A stretch of 23,840 nt of DNA from JBMYQA01 sp049600855 (GTDB taxonomy: Bacteria > Bacteroidota > Bacteroidia > Cytophagales > Flammeovirgaceae). The notes under the pieces are model-generated. The model was not told where the DNA came from, searched no databases, and worked only from the letters and a program-made list of their open reading frames with translations. Location of the stretch: positions 1 to 23,840 of the forward strand of contig JBMYQA010000073.1 of the NCBI GenBank assembly GCA_049600855.1, given 5' to 3'. Shown here piece after piece: positions 1 to 8,432 of this stretch (positions are counted from its first letter, which is position 1; the number at the start of each line of letters is the position of its first letter). Position numbers and translations under genes: made by a program.

Positions 1-1236
1 GCCCTTGCGATCAATAATAGAAATGAAATTCTTATCATCTTTTGTGATGGGAATATCCTTAAAAAATGATCTATTATTAAGTTTGTACCTGTTGAATCCC
101 CCTAATAAAAGTAGATTACCCTGTTGGTCAACACACATATCGTAAGACTGACGCATCGCAGCAATTTTTTCCCATTTCACTTTTCCTTTTTTGCTGATGA
201 GTGCAATTCCAAACCGCTTATGTTGCGTGGTATCAACAGGCGTGCTAAATAGTTTATTAGCTGTTAAACGCAGTCCAACATATACTCCATCATCCGATGC
301 CGCTAAGGTATTCAGGTAGGATAAACCGCCATTACGTTGAATCCAATTAATTGCCCCTGAAGGACTGTAAGAGATGATAAACGCTTCGTTTTTAAAATTG
401 CTATTATACTTACTTGGTGCTAAAAATTGTTTGCCATTCGAGAATAACGCGTGATTTTTATAAGTACTTCCCAAATAAATGGTGCCATCATTTGCGATGC
501 TAATGTCAAATGAATTGAGGCTGCCCGGTCCTTGGGTATGAAAAATAACATCTCCCCATATAAGTGTTCCAGTATTGCTGTAAAGCGCGATATAGTCACC
601 ATCGCTATTTACAGGGTTGGTCACTTTCAACTGCTTGGCGAGGGTTTTCGCACCTGATGGCCCAGCGATGAGGTATTTACCATCCATATAGCTTTTAAAA
701 ATTAATCGGTCGAGCTTCATCCATGTTGAGTTTTGCAACGCTACAGATTTTGTAATTTTTCCATCTGTAGATAAATGAAGAATGCTACGTCCGCTGGGTA
801 GCTCAACTGGCCGAACGTATTGCCCTTCGCCACGACCTATTTTTCCTCTGGTAACTTGCGCTAATACTAAGATTTCATCATTCGCTGACTTTTCTACTTG
901 ATAGAGCGTCCCAAAAGCATCATACATGACAAAATACCACATCACGACACCCTCAGCATTGAACTTAATTAAAAAAGAAGCATCTTGATTTCGCAATGAC
1001 ATGGGATATTCTTCGCCATTTCCATGCATAAACTTCACTTTTCCCAATCGAGTGGGAGTGGTTAAGGACGTTTGGTGGGCAATGGCAATGACAGCGTTAT
1101 CGGATAATACGGTGAAGTCTTCAAAAGACATACTTAGATTTTGCACTCCACCAGCCCATTCAAATAATTCTTTTTTTTGGCTAAAAGCGAAATGTTGAAT
1201 GGTTGTAAATAAAATCAGTAATAAAAGAGTTCGCAT
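1..1236 (-). CDS. Secreted beta-propeller-like protein, partial (C-terminus outside window)
   Basis: Open frame of 412 codons read leftward from the ATG at 1236 to the window edge, with no stop reached, so the C-terminus is missing. It begins with a clear signal peptide (MRTLLLLILFTTIQHFAFSQ), so the product is exported. The body has repeated strand-loop units such as ASDDGVYVGLRL, SIANDGTIYLGSTY and DQQGNLLLLGGF, in which a D-(D/N/Q)-G turn is followed by a (Y/L)-(V/L)-(L/G)-G strand; this resembles SBBP/NHL-type beta-propeller repeats. Its start lies 4 bp after the stop of the upstream WG-repeat gene, so the two are almost certainly one transcript. The protein encoded at 3177-4535 has the same general design. 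No catalytic residues are recognisable. A role in binding or scaffolding at the cell surface is inference only. Confidence 0.75.
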   Translation of the reverse strand, partial: MRTLLLLILFTTIQHFAFSQKKELFEWAGGVQNLSMSFEDFTVLSDNAVIAIAHQTSLTTPTRLGKVKFMHGNGEEYPMSLRNQDASFLIKFNAEGVVMWYFVMYDAFGTLYQVEKSANDEILVLAQVTRGKIGRGEGQYVRPVELPSGRSILHLSTDGKITKSVALQNSTWMKLDRLIFKSYMDGKYLIAGPSGAKTLAKQLKVTNPVNSDGDYIALYSNTGTLIWGDVIFHTQGPGSLNSFDISIANDGTIYLGSTYKNHALFSNGKQFLAPSKYNSNFKNEAFIISYSPSGAINWIQRNGGLSYLNTLAASDDGVYVGLRLTANKLFSTPVDTTQHKRFGIALISKKGKVKWEKIAAMRQSYDMCVDQQGNLLLLGGFNRYKLNNRSFFKDIPITKDDKNFISIIDRKG

Positions 1237-1240
1237 GGTA

Positions 1241-3151
1241 TTAGTAGCTTTTTCCAGTGGTATCAAAATAAATGGTAGTTTTGTCAAGAGTCGCTTTAAA
1301 TCCGCCATTAGGCGTTAACTGAGGATCAATTTGATCGTACTTTACTGGAATGATGATCGTGCCATCTGCTTTTGCAACTCCAGTTTTTCCAAATCTTCTC
1401 AAGTAATAATAGCCTGATTTAAAGTTGAAAACATTTTCGTATTTCAGTGGAATAATTACCTCCCCATCACGAGAAATTACCCCTTGTAATCCATATTTTT
1501 TAACCAGAAAACGGTTGGCATCAATGAATGAGATATGATCGTAAATAAAGGGAATAATGGGTTGCCCAGTAGTGGAGATCACGCCCATGATTTCTTTAAT
1601 TTCATGATCGATGGTATCGCTGAGGTATGCGGTAGCCATATTACTTTGATAGGCTTCCATCCGATTATAAATAATAGGCGTTAATGCTTTGCCTAATGTA
1701 TCCATTAAACCAGCTTTGTTCTGATAATGTATGCTTACAACGCTTGCACCAGAAGTATCAGTCAACTTTTTCGCTAATTTAACCTCCAACGGAATGATTT
1801 GGAGGGTATTCGGATTGACACCATGTTGCTGAATGAGCTCCGTTTTATTGGGAATGTGATGCGGCCATTCTTTTTTACTGAGCGCATAATAGCGTGTAGC
1901 TGTGCTGTCAAAAGTGCTGGGAAGTTCTGTGGTAATGGGCTCTAATTCAGGTGTCAAAAAACTGCTTTGTTGATCTTTACTAACTTGTAAAAAATCGTGG
2001 TGATAAAATTGAATTTGATCATACACGGGTGGCAAGAGTACTTCTCCAGTTTCTGTAGAAACTAAAGCGGCTTTGTTATTTTTAGCTTCTAATTTAACAA
2101 CAGCCCAACGTTCATTCCAAGACCAAACTTGATGGTATTGAGGTGGAATCAACACCTCGCCTTTTAGATTTAAAAAGCCGTAAGTTGAAACTCTAGTAGC
2201 AGGATCGTATTCGCGAATGAGTAATTTATTGAAGGCTTTTTTGGATAAACTTTGATTGGGTGGAAGTTTGATGAGATGACCATCGGCAAAAAGGATGAGG
2301 TAATTTTTTTGTTCATCCGTTCCAGTGACTATACCCTCTTTGTGTCGATATGGCCTTACTATCCGATGGCTTTCTTGCGTTTTTCTAACCAATACTTCTT
2401 CTACTCCTTCTTTTTTTGAAATGATAAAATCATCGCCAAGGTAATTGAGGTATTTAGGGTCTTGATTAATCACTGTTTTCCCAAACTCATCCATCAACGT
2501 ACTGCTGCCATCAAGTTTAGTACATTTGAAAAATCGCTTTCGCCAAAGTGAAATCTGAAAATAGTCATTTGGGATAAGTTGTTCTCCAGTTTTTGAATAA
2601 AGGCCATACCTAATTTGATCGCCATATTTTTTGGGTAGGAGTAACTGATCTTGAAGATGTATGGGCGGGCCACAAAATTCAAAAGGCAGAATTGTGTTCC
2701 CCAGGGTATCCATCAATCCATAGTTCCGATTTTTATCGGCTAATACGAGAATATGATTACTTCCCTTTAAGAGCGCAGCATCCTGAAAACAACAACCCAT
2801 TGACTTTTTGGGCATGCCATGTAACCAAATCTTATTTTCTTGCGCACACGAAAAAATAGAAGTCGTTAGTGCGGTGATGTGGTATTGTTCAAAGGGAATC
2901 ACCACATTCAGGTTTTCATCGATTAATCCCCATTTGCCATTTTTTTTCACTTTGGCGAACTTTCCAATAAATGGTTCAGCCACCTCTAAGCCTTGGAATA
3001 CCGTTTGTGACGTATTTCGATCCACATAACCCCATCCTGAGGCTAGTTTTTTAGGAATAAGCTTTTGAGCCAACGTTACATTCGGCCAAATCATTTTGAT
3101 GAGGAGGACACAGATTAGTAAGAAGCGTCTATCTTTGGGGAATCGTCTCAA
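1241..3151 (-). CDS. WG-repeat-containing exported protein
   Basis: About 636 residues built almost wholly of WG (KWG) repeats (WG_beta_rep family): a (W/Y)G-(L/V/F)-(I/M/L)-(D/S/N) strand, a short (T/K/E)-x-G turn, a (V/I)-(I/L)-(I/L)-P strand and a Y/F. Examples are KWGLIDENLNVVIPFEQY, NYGLMDTLGNTILPFEF, KAGLMDTLGKALTPIIY and KTGVAKADGTIIIPVKYDQI; roughly ten units can be counted. The open frame extends upstream to 3445, but that part is antisense to the divergent gene. I chose the TTG at 3151 because it gives a normal signal peptide (RRFLLICVLLIKMIW then TLAQ). The first ATG (3094) would remove it. The start therefore remains uncertain between 3151 and 3094. WG proteins are common in Bacteroidota and their function is mostly unknown; surface binding is an inference. 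It is followed after 4 bp by the next gene. Confidence 0.8.
   Translation of the reverse strand: MRRFPKDRRFLLICVLLIKMIWPNVTLAQKLIPKKLASGWGYVDRNTSQTVFQGLEVAEPFIGKFAKVKKNGKWGLIDENLNVVIPFEQYHITALTTSIFSCAQENKIWLHGMPKKSMGCCFQDAALLKGSNHILVLADKNRNYGLMDTLGNTILPFEFCGPPIHLQDQLLLPKKYGDQIRYGLYSKTGEQLIPNDYFQISLWRKRFFKCTKLDGSSTLMDEFGKTVINQDPKYLNYLGDDFIISKKEGVEEVLVRKTQESHRIVRPYRHKEGIVTGTDEQKNYLILFADGHLIKLPPNQSLSKKAFNKLLIREYDPATRVSTYGFLNLKGEVLIPPQYHQVWSWNERWAVVKLEAKNNKAALVSTETGEVLLPPVYDQIQFYHHDFLQVSKDQQSSFLTPELEPITTELPSTFDSTATRYYALSKKEWPHHIPNKTELIQQHGVNPNTLQIIPLEVKLAKKLTDTSGASVVSIHYQNKAGLMDTLGKALTPIIYNRMEAYQSNMATAYLSDTIDHEIKEIMGVISTTGQPIIPFIYDHISFIDANRFLVKKYGLQGVISRDGEVIIPLKYENVFNFKSGYYYLRRFGKTGVAKADGTIIIPVKYDQIDPQLTPNGGFKATLDKTTIYFDTTGKSY
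3130..3137 (+). promoter_or_regulatory. Candidate -7 promoter box for the rightward gene
   Basis: TATCTTTG fits the Bacteroidota -7 consensus TAnnTTTG exactly and lies about 40 bp before the ATG at 3177. I see no TTG at the expected -33 distance, so only half the promoter is supported. On the other strand TAACTTTC (3182-3189) matches 7 of 8 positions and could serve the leftward WG-repeat gene. Confidence 0.3.
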
Positions 3152-3176
3152 ATGTCTCGTTATAATTGATGAAAAT

Positions 3177-4535
3177 ATGGGGAAAGTTAAGTGTTTTTTC
3201 TTGCTTTTAGGAATTGTTTTCGGTTTTGTTACAACTAATGCCCAAGTTATGGACTGGTTTGTTTTAAACGATGCAAGCGGAGCATTAAACCCTAGATTTT
3301 TAGAACTCGATAAGGAAGGAAATACGTATTTGGTGGGAGAATATTCTGGGGAAGTCATGTTTCGGTCAGCAGAACCATCGGCTGATACCTTCCATACATT
3401 GGCGCCAAGTAAGAAAAAGGTGTTTCTGTCAAAATATGATGTCAATGGAAATTTATTATTTGGAGCAACTATAAAAGCATTAGGCTCTAGTAATCATCTC
3501 ATTGGAATTAGAGGATTTAAAGTATTGGCCGATGGTCGCTTATTGGTCGGTGTGTATAGTGATTATGATATCATTATCAGAGATGCAAATGGGGAAAAAC
3601 ATCAGTTTAAGCTGTATAAAAAAATGCTGCTGTTATACTTTTCGAATGATGGAAAGTTTCTAAAGCATACCAAGTTTCCCTATAAACATGCCCATCACTT
3701 TCAAGAGGATCAGTATGGGCGCATCTATTGTGTGGCACGTGGACGGAGCAGGGGGATTTTTTACCAAGACAAAGGCACAGAAGCATTCCAACAATTGAAC
3801 TTTACTCCGCTGCGCAATTACAATTATAATTCAACCTTATTTCAGGGTTACCAAGTGCTTGGTGACGATTTGTGGATACTGATTGTAGAAAATAAAACAG
3901 AACGCTATTCAAAAAAGCACCTCATTCAGCTGTATAAATTAAATGCTAGAAAAACGCCAACAACCATAGCCCCCATCTTTACAAAAAAGATCGAAGGATA
4001 TTCGGATTATGCGTGCAACTTAGTGGTCAATCAGGGAACAGTTGAAGTAGTATTGGGCGTGAATAAATCGAAGAATGCGACCTTTAAAGTGAATTCCAGC
4101 AAACTATTTGATTTTGCCCATAATGGTTTGGTCATTTTTTCAGCTGACGGTCAAGTAAAGCTAAAAGAAGATATGAGCTTTCTTCCTGCACGCTCACTTC
4201 GGGTTACACCAAGTCAAATAGGTGGGTATTATGTACTTGGTCGTCCTTACAAAACCTTTAAACTGAAAGGACAGCAAGATTCTATTATGGTAAAAGCACA
4301 CAGTCCATATGTGTATGACCAACTGTTGATGAAGGTAGACGATAATTTTAGTTTAGAATGGTATACGAAAGCGGGAGGTACATCAGACCAATATTTTGTG
4401 TTGGGTGTGCAGGAGCATCAAGGCAGTGTGATCTACGCTTCAGCAATTAGAGATTATGGAGAGTTTTTAGGGGCGTATAAAGAGGTGAATTGGCTAGCGG
4501 GTTGCTACCTCATGAAAATCAAACCACCTGAATAA
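3177..4535 (+). CDS. Secreted beta-propeller-like protein (SBBP-type repeats)
   Basis: 452 residues from the ATG at 3177. A TTG 27 codons upstream (3096) is in frame, but starting at 3177 puts a standard signal peptide (MGKVKCFFLLLGIVFGFVTTNAQ) at the N-terminus, so the protein is exported. The mature part has propeller-like units, for example FLELDKEGNTYLVGEYSGEV, FKVLADGRLLVGVYSD, HFQEDQYGRIYCVARG and VTPSQIGGYYVLGRPYK, spaced 50-100 residues apart, which resembles SBBP/delta-60 repeats. No C-terminal type IX sorting domain is evident; the chain ends YLMKIKPPE. It is divergent from the WG-repeat gene, with the start codons only 25-80 bp apart, so control regions must overlap. It resembles the partial gene at 1-1236 in design. 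The function is unknown. Confidence 0.75.
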   Translation: MGKVKCFFLLLGIVFGFVTTNAQVMDWFVLNDASGALNPRFLELDKEGNTYLVGEYSGEVMFRSAEPSADTFHTLAPSKKKVFLSKYDVNGNLLFGATIKALGSSNHLIGIRGFKVLADGRLLVGVYSDYDIIIRDANGEKHQFKLYKKMLLLYFSNDGKFLKHTKFPYKHAHHFQEDQYGRIYCVARGRSRGIFYQDKGTEAFQQLNFTPLRNYNYNSTLFQGYQVLGDDLWILIVENKTERYSKKHLIQLYKLNARKTPTTIAPIFTKKIEGYSDYACNLVVNQGTVEVVLGVNKSKNATFKVNSSKLFDFAHNGLVIFSADGQVKLKEDMSFLPARSLRVTPSQIGGYYVLGRPYKTFKLKGQQDSIMVKAHSPYVYDQLLMKVDDNFSLEWYTKAGGTSDQYFVLGVQEHQGSVIYASAIRDYGEFLGAYKEVNWLAGCYLMKIKPPE

Positions 4536-4575
4536 AGTCAGGGAAATAGCTAGATTATTTTCGTAGCATTGGCTT

Positions 4576-4596
4576 CATCAAGCATTTAAAAAAATA
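4576..4596 (+). repeat. Copy 1 of a 21-bp direct repeat flanking the Mo-cofactor genes
   Basis: The sequence matches 6697-6717 at 19 of 21 positions in the same orientation; the shared core is GCATTTAAA followed by (A/G)AAATA. The two copies lie on either side of moaD-mobA-moeA. AT-richness makes a chance match more likely than the length suggests. Confidence 0.4.
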
Positions 4597-4609
4597 CAAT
4601 CAATAATAA

Positions 4610-4849
4610 ATGACCATGAAAGTAAATGTCATTTTTTTTGGGCAATTAGAGCAATTGGCAAACTGCAAGAGCAAGGAGTTTGAATCGGTACATAACACCG
4701 AAGAATTGAAACAACAGGTTGCGGAACAGTTTCCACAGCTTGCCGAGTTTGATTACCTCATTGCCCTAAATCAAGAAATTGTACGGGAAAATAGTGTCAT
4801 TGCGGATCAAGATGAAGTGGCTTTGTTACCTCCCTTTGCAGGTGGATGA
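4610..4849 (+). CDS. moaD: Molybdopterin synthase small subunit MoaD
   Basis: 79 residues with the ubiquitin-like fold pattern of MoaD/ThiS: a beta-rich N-terminus (VNVIFFGQL), a helix (TEELKQQVAEQFPQL), then the C-terminal ALLPPFAGG. The terminal Gly-Gly is the residue pair that is adenylated by MoeB-type enzymes and converted to a thiocarboxylate, which donates sulfur in converting cPMP to molybdopterin. The length is normal for the family (about 80). The start is ATG at 4610; an in-frame ATG two codons later (4616) is equally possible. The stop codon overlaps the mobA start as ATGA, implying translational coupling. MoaE, MoaA, MoaC and MoeB are not in this window and must lie elsewhere in the genome. 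Confidence 0.88.
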   Translation: MTMKVNVIFFGQLEQLANCKSKEFESVHNTEELKQQVAEQFPQLAEFDYLIALNQEIVRENSVIADQDEVALLPPFAGG

Positions 4850-5466
4850 TTATGAAAAGAAATCGTAAGGCACTTGTCGGATTAATTCTTTGCGGAGGGC
4901 AAAGTTCCCGAATGGGACAAGATAAAGGCTTGATGAAAACGGATGGGGAGTTATGGGCAAAACGCTTAGAAATGCTCTTGGCAAAAGAAGGCATCAGCGA
5001 GGTGTTTTTTTCTGTTGGTTCGCACAACTACGCAGCTTATGCCGAGCATTTTCCCACACATCAATTGGTTTTAGATCAAGCTTTTTCCAATATCCCAACT
5101 CCGCTCATCGGCATATTATCCACTTATGCGCAGCTCAAAAAACAGCGTATGAGTAAGGATTTGTTGGTACTAGCCTGTGATTTGCAGCAGGTTGATTCCG
5201 CAGTGCTGCATCAGCTTTTTCAAGCGTATAGCAACTACCCAGCATATCCCATTCATTTGTTGGCAGATGATGCATACGAGCAACCGCTAGCCGGAATTTA
5301 TACGACTGAAGGCTTAGCGCAATTACATTTCGAAACTCAAAAGATAAATGAGAAATCTGATTCCTTGCGAAGTATGGTGAAGCGCATCCATGCGCAAGTG
5401 ATTAAACTGCCATTAGCCATGCAATCCAAATTGAAGAACTTTAATGCTCCTGAAGATTTAGAATAG
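4846..5466 (+). CDS. mobA: Molybdenum cofactor guanylyltransferase (MobA-like NTP transferase)
   Basis: 206 residues of a nucleotidyltransferase fold. The signature LCGGQSSRMGQDKG at residues 15-28 is the MobA GTP-binding loop (LxGGxSxRMGxDK), and a second site (PTPLIGIL, near residue 85) corresponds to the guanine-side loop. LVLACDLQQVD holds the metal-binding aspartate, although the usual CDxP proline is absent. In the family the enzyme joins GMP to Mo-molybdopterin to form the bis-MGD cofactor of DMSO-reductase-type enzymes. Its ATG overlaps the moaD stop; a second ATG at 4852 is possible. It converges with moeA, only 9 bp separating the stop codons, and no terminator hairpin is visible there. 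A broader MobA-like (CTP/other) specificity cannot be excluded, but the neighbours favour MobA. Confidence 0.85.
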   Translation: MIMKRNRKALVGLILCGGQSSRMGQDKGLMKTDGELWAKRLEMLLAKEGISEVFFSVGSHNYAAYAEHFPTHQLVLDQAFSNIPTPLIGILSTYAQLKKQRMSKDLLVLACDLQQVDSAVLHQLFQAYSNYPAYPIHLLADDAYEQPLAGIYTTEGLAQLHFETQKINEKSDSLRSMVKRIHAQVIKLPLAMQSKLKNFNAPEDLE

Positions 5467-5475
5467 TAGTGCTCC

Positions 5476-6660
5476 TTACTTCCAAAACATAAAACGAATT
5501 TGATCTCCTTTTTTCAATTCCTTTTCTTGTGCAGGATGATGTGCAATGCCATGCGTACCCACAGATGCAGTGATATCGCCACTTCCTTTGTATTTTTTAG
5601 GTACGACTTGACCAATTTCATTGAGTGAACAGACAAAGAACTCATCTAACGGATGTTTTTTGGACTTGTCTTGGGCTAAAGATAGTGTAAACCAATCTGC
5701 TGATTTTCCATAACTTGCTGCTAAGTATACTTCAATAAAAAGCTTGAAGGTTACTTGGCAAGATAAAGGATTACCTGGTAAACCAAATACCGCGGTTCCT
5801 GTATCGGCTTGCTTTCCAAACCAAATCGGTTTACCTGGTTTAATCGCAGTTCGGTGAAAGACTTGTTTTACACCCACTTTTTTTAAGATTTGGGGCACAT
5901 AATCGGCATCTCCCATAGAAACGCCACCGCTCAAGATGAGGATATCCTCTTGCAGGCCAATTAAAATGGCTTGTTCGATGGCTGCTTTGGTGTCAGGAGT
6001 ATGTGTGACAAAGGCAGGACTAATACCCAAGTTTCCGAGTAAGCCTTTTAGTGTGAATTCATTGGAATTACGAATTTGATGTGGTTCCACAGGAGAACCT
6101 ACTGGTTTGAGTTCATCTCCTGTAGAAATGATGGCTACAGTGGGTGGTTTGTACACTGATATGGAGGCATGTCCCGTTACGGCTAAAATACCTAAAATGT
6201 CATGGGTGCAACGGGTTCCTTTGCTCACAATCTTTTGAGCTTGTTTTACATCTTCACCTGCGATGGCTAAATTTTGTCCTTTTCGAGCTGGGGTAGGGAA
6301 GGAGAGTGTGACTTGATTACCTTCCTGATGGGTATCTTCCACGCGAATAATCAAATCTGCCGAAGGAGGCGTTGCCGACCCTGTCATGATTTTTAAACAT
6401 TCTCCTTGCCGAATTACCGCATCTGTGGTGTGACCTGCATGGAGTTCTCCAATGACGTTTAGGGTAATCCCATCTTGAGCATCTTCGATTTTTAGTGCAT
6501 AGCCATCCATTGCAGCACGGTTAAATGGGGGGTAATTCCGGTCTGCTACGATATCTTGAGCCAATATTCTACCAAAGGCATCATGAATAGCAATGCTTTC
6601 TGTGGCAAGTGGTTGACTGGCTTGTTTTACCAATTGCAGCGCTTCTTCAAATGGGAGCAT
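5476..6660 (-). CDS. moeA: Molybdopterin molybdenumtransferase MoeA
   Basis: 394 residues from the ATG at 6660; an upstream in-frame ATG at 6699 would add 13 residues and cannot be ruled out. MLPFEEAL matches the usual MoeA N-terminus. Family motifs in order: PPFNRAAMDGYA (44-55), MTGSATP (92-98), STGDEL (179-184), SGGVSMGDADY (244-254), KPGKP (274-278) and GLPGNP (293-298), the last four forming the MPT/molybdate site of the MoCF-fold domain. MoeA inserts molybdate into adenylylated molybdopterin. It converges on mobA and follows the propeller gene at 6736-8043 on the same strand with a short gap, so it may be its downstream co-transcribed partner. Length is normal for MoeA (about 390-410). 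Confidence 0.92.
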   Translation of the reverse strand: MLPFEEALQLVKQASQPLATESIAIHDAFGRILAQDIVADRNYPPFNRAAMDGYALKIEDAQDGITLNVIGELHAGHTTDAVIRQGECLKIMTGSATPPSADLIIRVEDTHQEGNQVTLSFPTPARKGQNLAIAGEDVKQAQKIVSKGTRCTHDILGILAVTGHASISVYKPPTVAIISTGDELKPVGSPVEPHQIRNSNEFTLKGLLGNLGISPAFVTHTPDTKAAIEQAILIGLQEDILILSGGVSMGDADYVPQILKKVGVKQVFHRTAIKPGKPIWFGKQADTGTAVFGLPGNPLSCQVTFKLFIEVYLAASYGKSADWFTLSLAQDKSKKHPLDEFFVCSLNEIGQVVPKKYKGSGDITASVGTHGIAHHPAQEKELKKGDQIRFMFWK

Positions 6661-6696
6661 AGGTGTTGCTTTTTTATTTGAAACGAAGGTAATGCG

Positions 6697-6717
6697 CATC
6701 AGGCATTTAAAGAAATA
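6697..6717 (+). repeat. Copy 2 of a 21-bp direct repeat flanking the Mo-cofactor genes
   Basis: Same-orientation copy of 4576-4596 with two A/G differences. It sits just upstream of moeA; its first bases include the alternative moeA start at 6699. It runs into a 12-bp perfect palindrome, AGAAATATTTCT (6711-6722). Confidence 0.4.
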
Positions 6718-6735
6718 TTTCTGTATGCGTGTGCA

Positions 6736-8043
6736 CTACTTGGCTTTTTGCAAGCTTTCCCCTGTTTCCCAAGGCCTTATCTTCATAATGAGCCCTTTTT
6801 TTAACTTGTCTTGTAAGAGGTTGCCTTTTCGATCGTAGGCTCCCCAAGGACTATTGGCAACATAATAGAACTCATCGCCACAAAATACTCCCAAGGTAGG
6901 CTCGTTAAGCTCAGGCGTAGCATGTTCGAGGATATCATATTTTTTTACGACTTCTAATTGATCATCTAAGATATACTCAACTACACGAAATGGGGTAATG
7001 CCATTGTGAATGGCAATTAAGCTATTTTTGTAAAAATACAATCCATCTACTCCAACGAGTAAAACAGGCTGAGGAGTGTTTAGCGTCCGAATATTTTTGG
7101 ATTGTGTATCAAGTCGGTACACGTTGGTGCGGTAATCAGCTACAAATAAGTAGTTTCCATCATCAGAGAAGGCCAAACCTTGCAGTGATGTCCACCTAGA
7201 ATCGCTAAAGTATTTTTCAAGTTGATCGGTTTGTGGGTTTATGGTGTAAATAGTTGAAGAATAGCTATCGGTGGTGAATACCGCATTGGTTTGAGGATGC
7301 AAAATGAGGTCACCTAAATAATGGACTTTTTCATCCTTAGGAAGTGTATACTTTTTAAGGAGCTTTCCTTCAGTTAGGTCGTATTTAAAAATGGCTGTTT
7401 GCCCTTCTTGATTTTTGGAAAATCCCTCCATATTTGGAATAGCGCCTGTACATACCCATAAAACACGATGAATGGGATCAATTTGCATCCCTGAAACGGA
7501 CATCAGTGAATCTTGGCCTGATGGAATAAATTCAGAAACTACTCCATTGCGGTCAATTTTAATAATTTTCTGTTTACGAATAGAACTGCAATAAAAGCTT
7601 GCAGTAGCCGGATCATAGGCTAAGCCTTCGGGATGGAAATCCAATTCGGGTAATTCAAAGGCTTTGGCACTTTCATTAATGGGTTTTAGCATTTCCTGCA
7701 TATGCTGGATCACCTTTTTAAATTTTCCTTTGTGTTTGATGGATGCAAAGTCTTCATCATCAGCAAGCTTTGGATCGGGTCGAAGCCAGATTAACTTTTT
7801 TAGGTTGGAAATAGCCAACTTTTGATTACCTGTTAATGCATATGCACTGGCTAAGCGATAGATCACTGCAGGGCGGTTTGGAAGCAGCTGCTCAATTTCA
7901 AGGACTTTATTGAGGTAGGTATTATAATCTTGGTTTTTATGGGCTTGTAGGGCTTCTTGATACAATTGATTCACGGGTGATTGTGCAAGCGCTTGACAAG
8001 AAATAAATAGCAAGAAATAGAGGTAGATCAGTTTTTTCATCAT
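6736..8043 (-). CDS. Secreted TPR and SMP-30/NHL-like beta-propeller protein
   Basis: 435 residues from tandem ATG codons (8043 or 8040). The signal peptide MMKKLIYLYFLLFISCQALAQ predicts export; the Cys there is not followed by a convincing lipobox context. Residues about 25-90 form a TPR-like helical segment (YQEALQAHKNQDYNTYLNKV, AVIYRLASAYALTGNQKLAI). From about residue 130 there is a six-bladed propeller-like region with PEGLAYDPATASFYCSS, LGDLILHPQTNAVFTTDSY, LQGLAFSDDGNYLFVADY and GVDGLYFYKNSLIAIHNG, the pattern of SMP-30/gluconolactonase/NHL proteins. Whether it is an enzyme (lactonase) or only a binding propeller cannot be settled from sequence. It lies 36-75 bp upstream of moeA on the same strand; no functional link to Mo cofactor is apparent. 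Confidence 0.8.
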   Translation of the reverse strand: MMKKLIYLYFLLFISCQALAQSPVNQLYQEALQAHKNQDYNTYLNKVLEIEQLLPNRPAVIYRLASAYALTGNQKLAISNLKKLIWLRPDPKLADDEDFASIKHKGKFKKVIQHMQEMLKPINESAKAFELPELDFHPEGLAYDPATASFYCSSIRKQKIIKIDRNGVVSEFIPSGQDSLMSVSGMQIDPIHRVLWVCTGAIPNMEGFSKNQEGQTAIFKYDLTEGKLLKKYTLPKDEKVHYLGDLILHPQTNAVFTTDSYSSTIYTINPQTDQLEKYFSDSRWTSLQGLAFSDDGNYLFVADYRTNVYRLDTQSKNIRTLNTPQPVLLVGVDGLYFYKNSLIAIHNGITPFRVVEYILDDQLEVVKKYDILEHATPELNEPTLGVFCGDEFYYVANSPWGAYDRKGNLLQDKLKKGLIMKIRPWETGESLQKAK

Positions 8044-8154
8044 CGGTTTGGAATGGTCGTAGGGCCTAATATACTGCCATTTTGGAAATAGAAGTCCATT
8101 TTTACGTCAATGGAGAATATCAGGTAGTATTGGATGAAAAGAATGGATTTCTAG

Positions 8155-8205
8155 GGAGAACTTAGAGGTGGTTTTGCTAACTAAAAAACAAACCCTCTGT
8201 TCTCC
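8155..8205. repeat. Imperfect inverted repeat (potential hairpin)
   Basis: GGAGAAC (8155-8161) pairs with GTTCTCC (8199-8205). Inside, AGAGG-TGGTTTTG pairs imperfectly with CAAACC-CTCT, leaving an A-rich loop. No T-run follows on either strand. It could be a structured RNA element or a remnant of a mobile repeat. Confidence 0.4.
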
Positions 8206-8386
8206 AAAATGAAGAATGAGGGCAATGTAAGTCAGAACGATGGTATTCTCTTTAAATAAATGGCATGTAATTGTAGGAACGGCTACAACACATCTCCTAG
8301 TTATTCTCAGAAAATGGGATTTGTATTTTTCCTGATTTTTGATCTTAACAATTTTACCTTTTAAAGCTTGCTCGATTGTAAGGGCT

Positions 8387-8432
8387 GGTTAGGGACGCAA
8401 TGGGTAAATGGGATTTTTCCTAACCATTTCCC
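8387..8432. repeat. Two mutually exclusive inverted repeats
   Basis: GGTTAGG (8387-8393) can pair with CCTAACC (8419-8425). Alternatively GGGTAAATGG (8402-8411) can pair with CCATTTCCC (8424-8432) with one bulged T. The pairings share the bases around 8424-8425 and so exclude each other. The region lies just downstream of the leftward VOC gene. Confidence 0.35.

Noticed and set aside
3152..3445. N-terminal extension of the WG-repeat frame up to 3445
   Set aside because: It is antisense to the divergent propeller gene, has no repeat character, and would place the signal peptide in the middle of the protein.
8155..8205. Hairpin as a transcription terminator
   Set aside because: There is no run of T on either strand after the stem, and no gene ends next to it.
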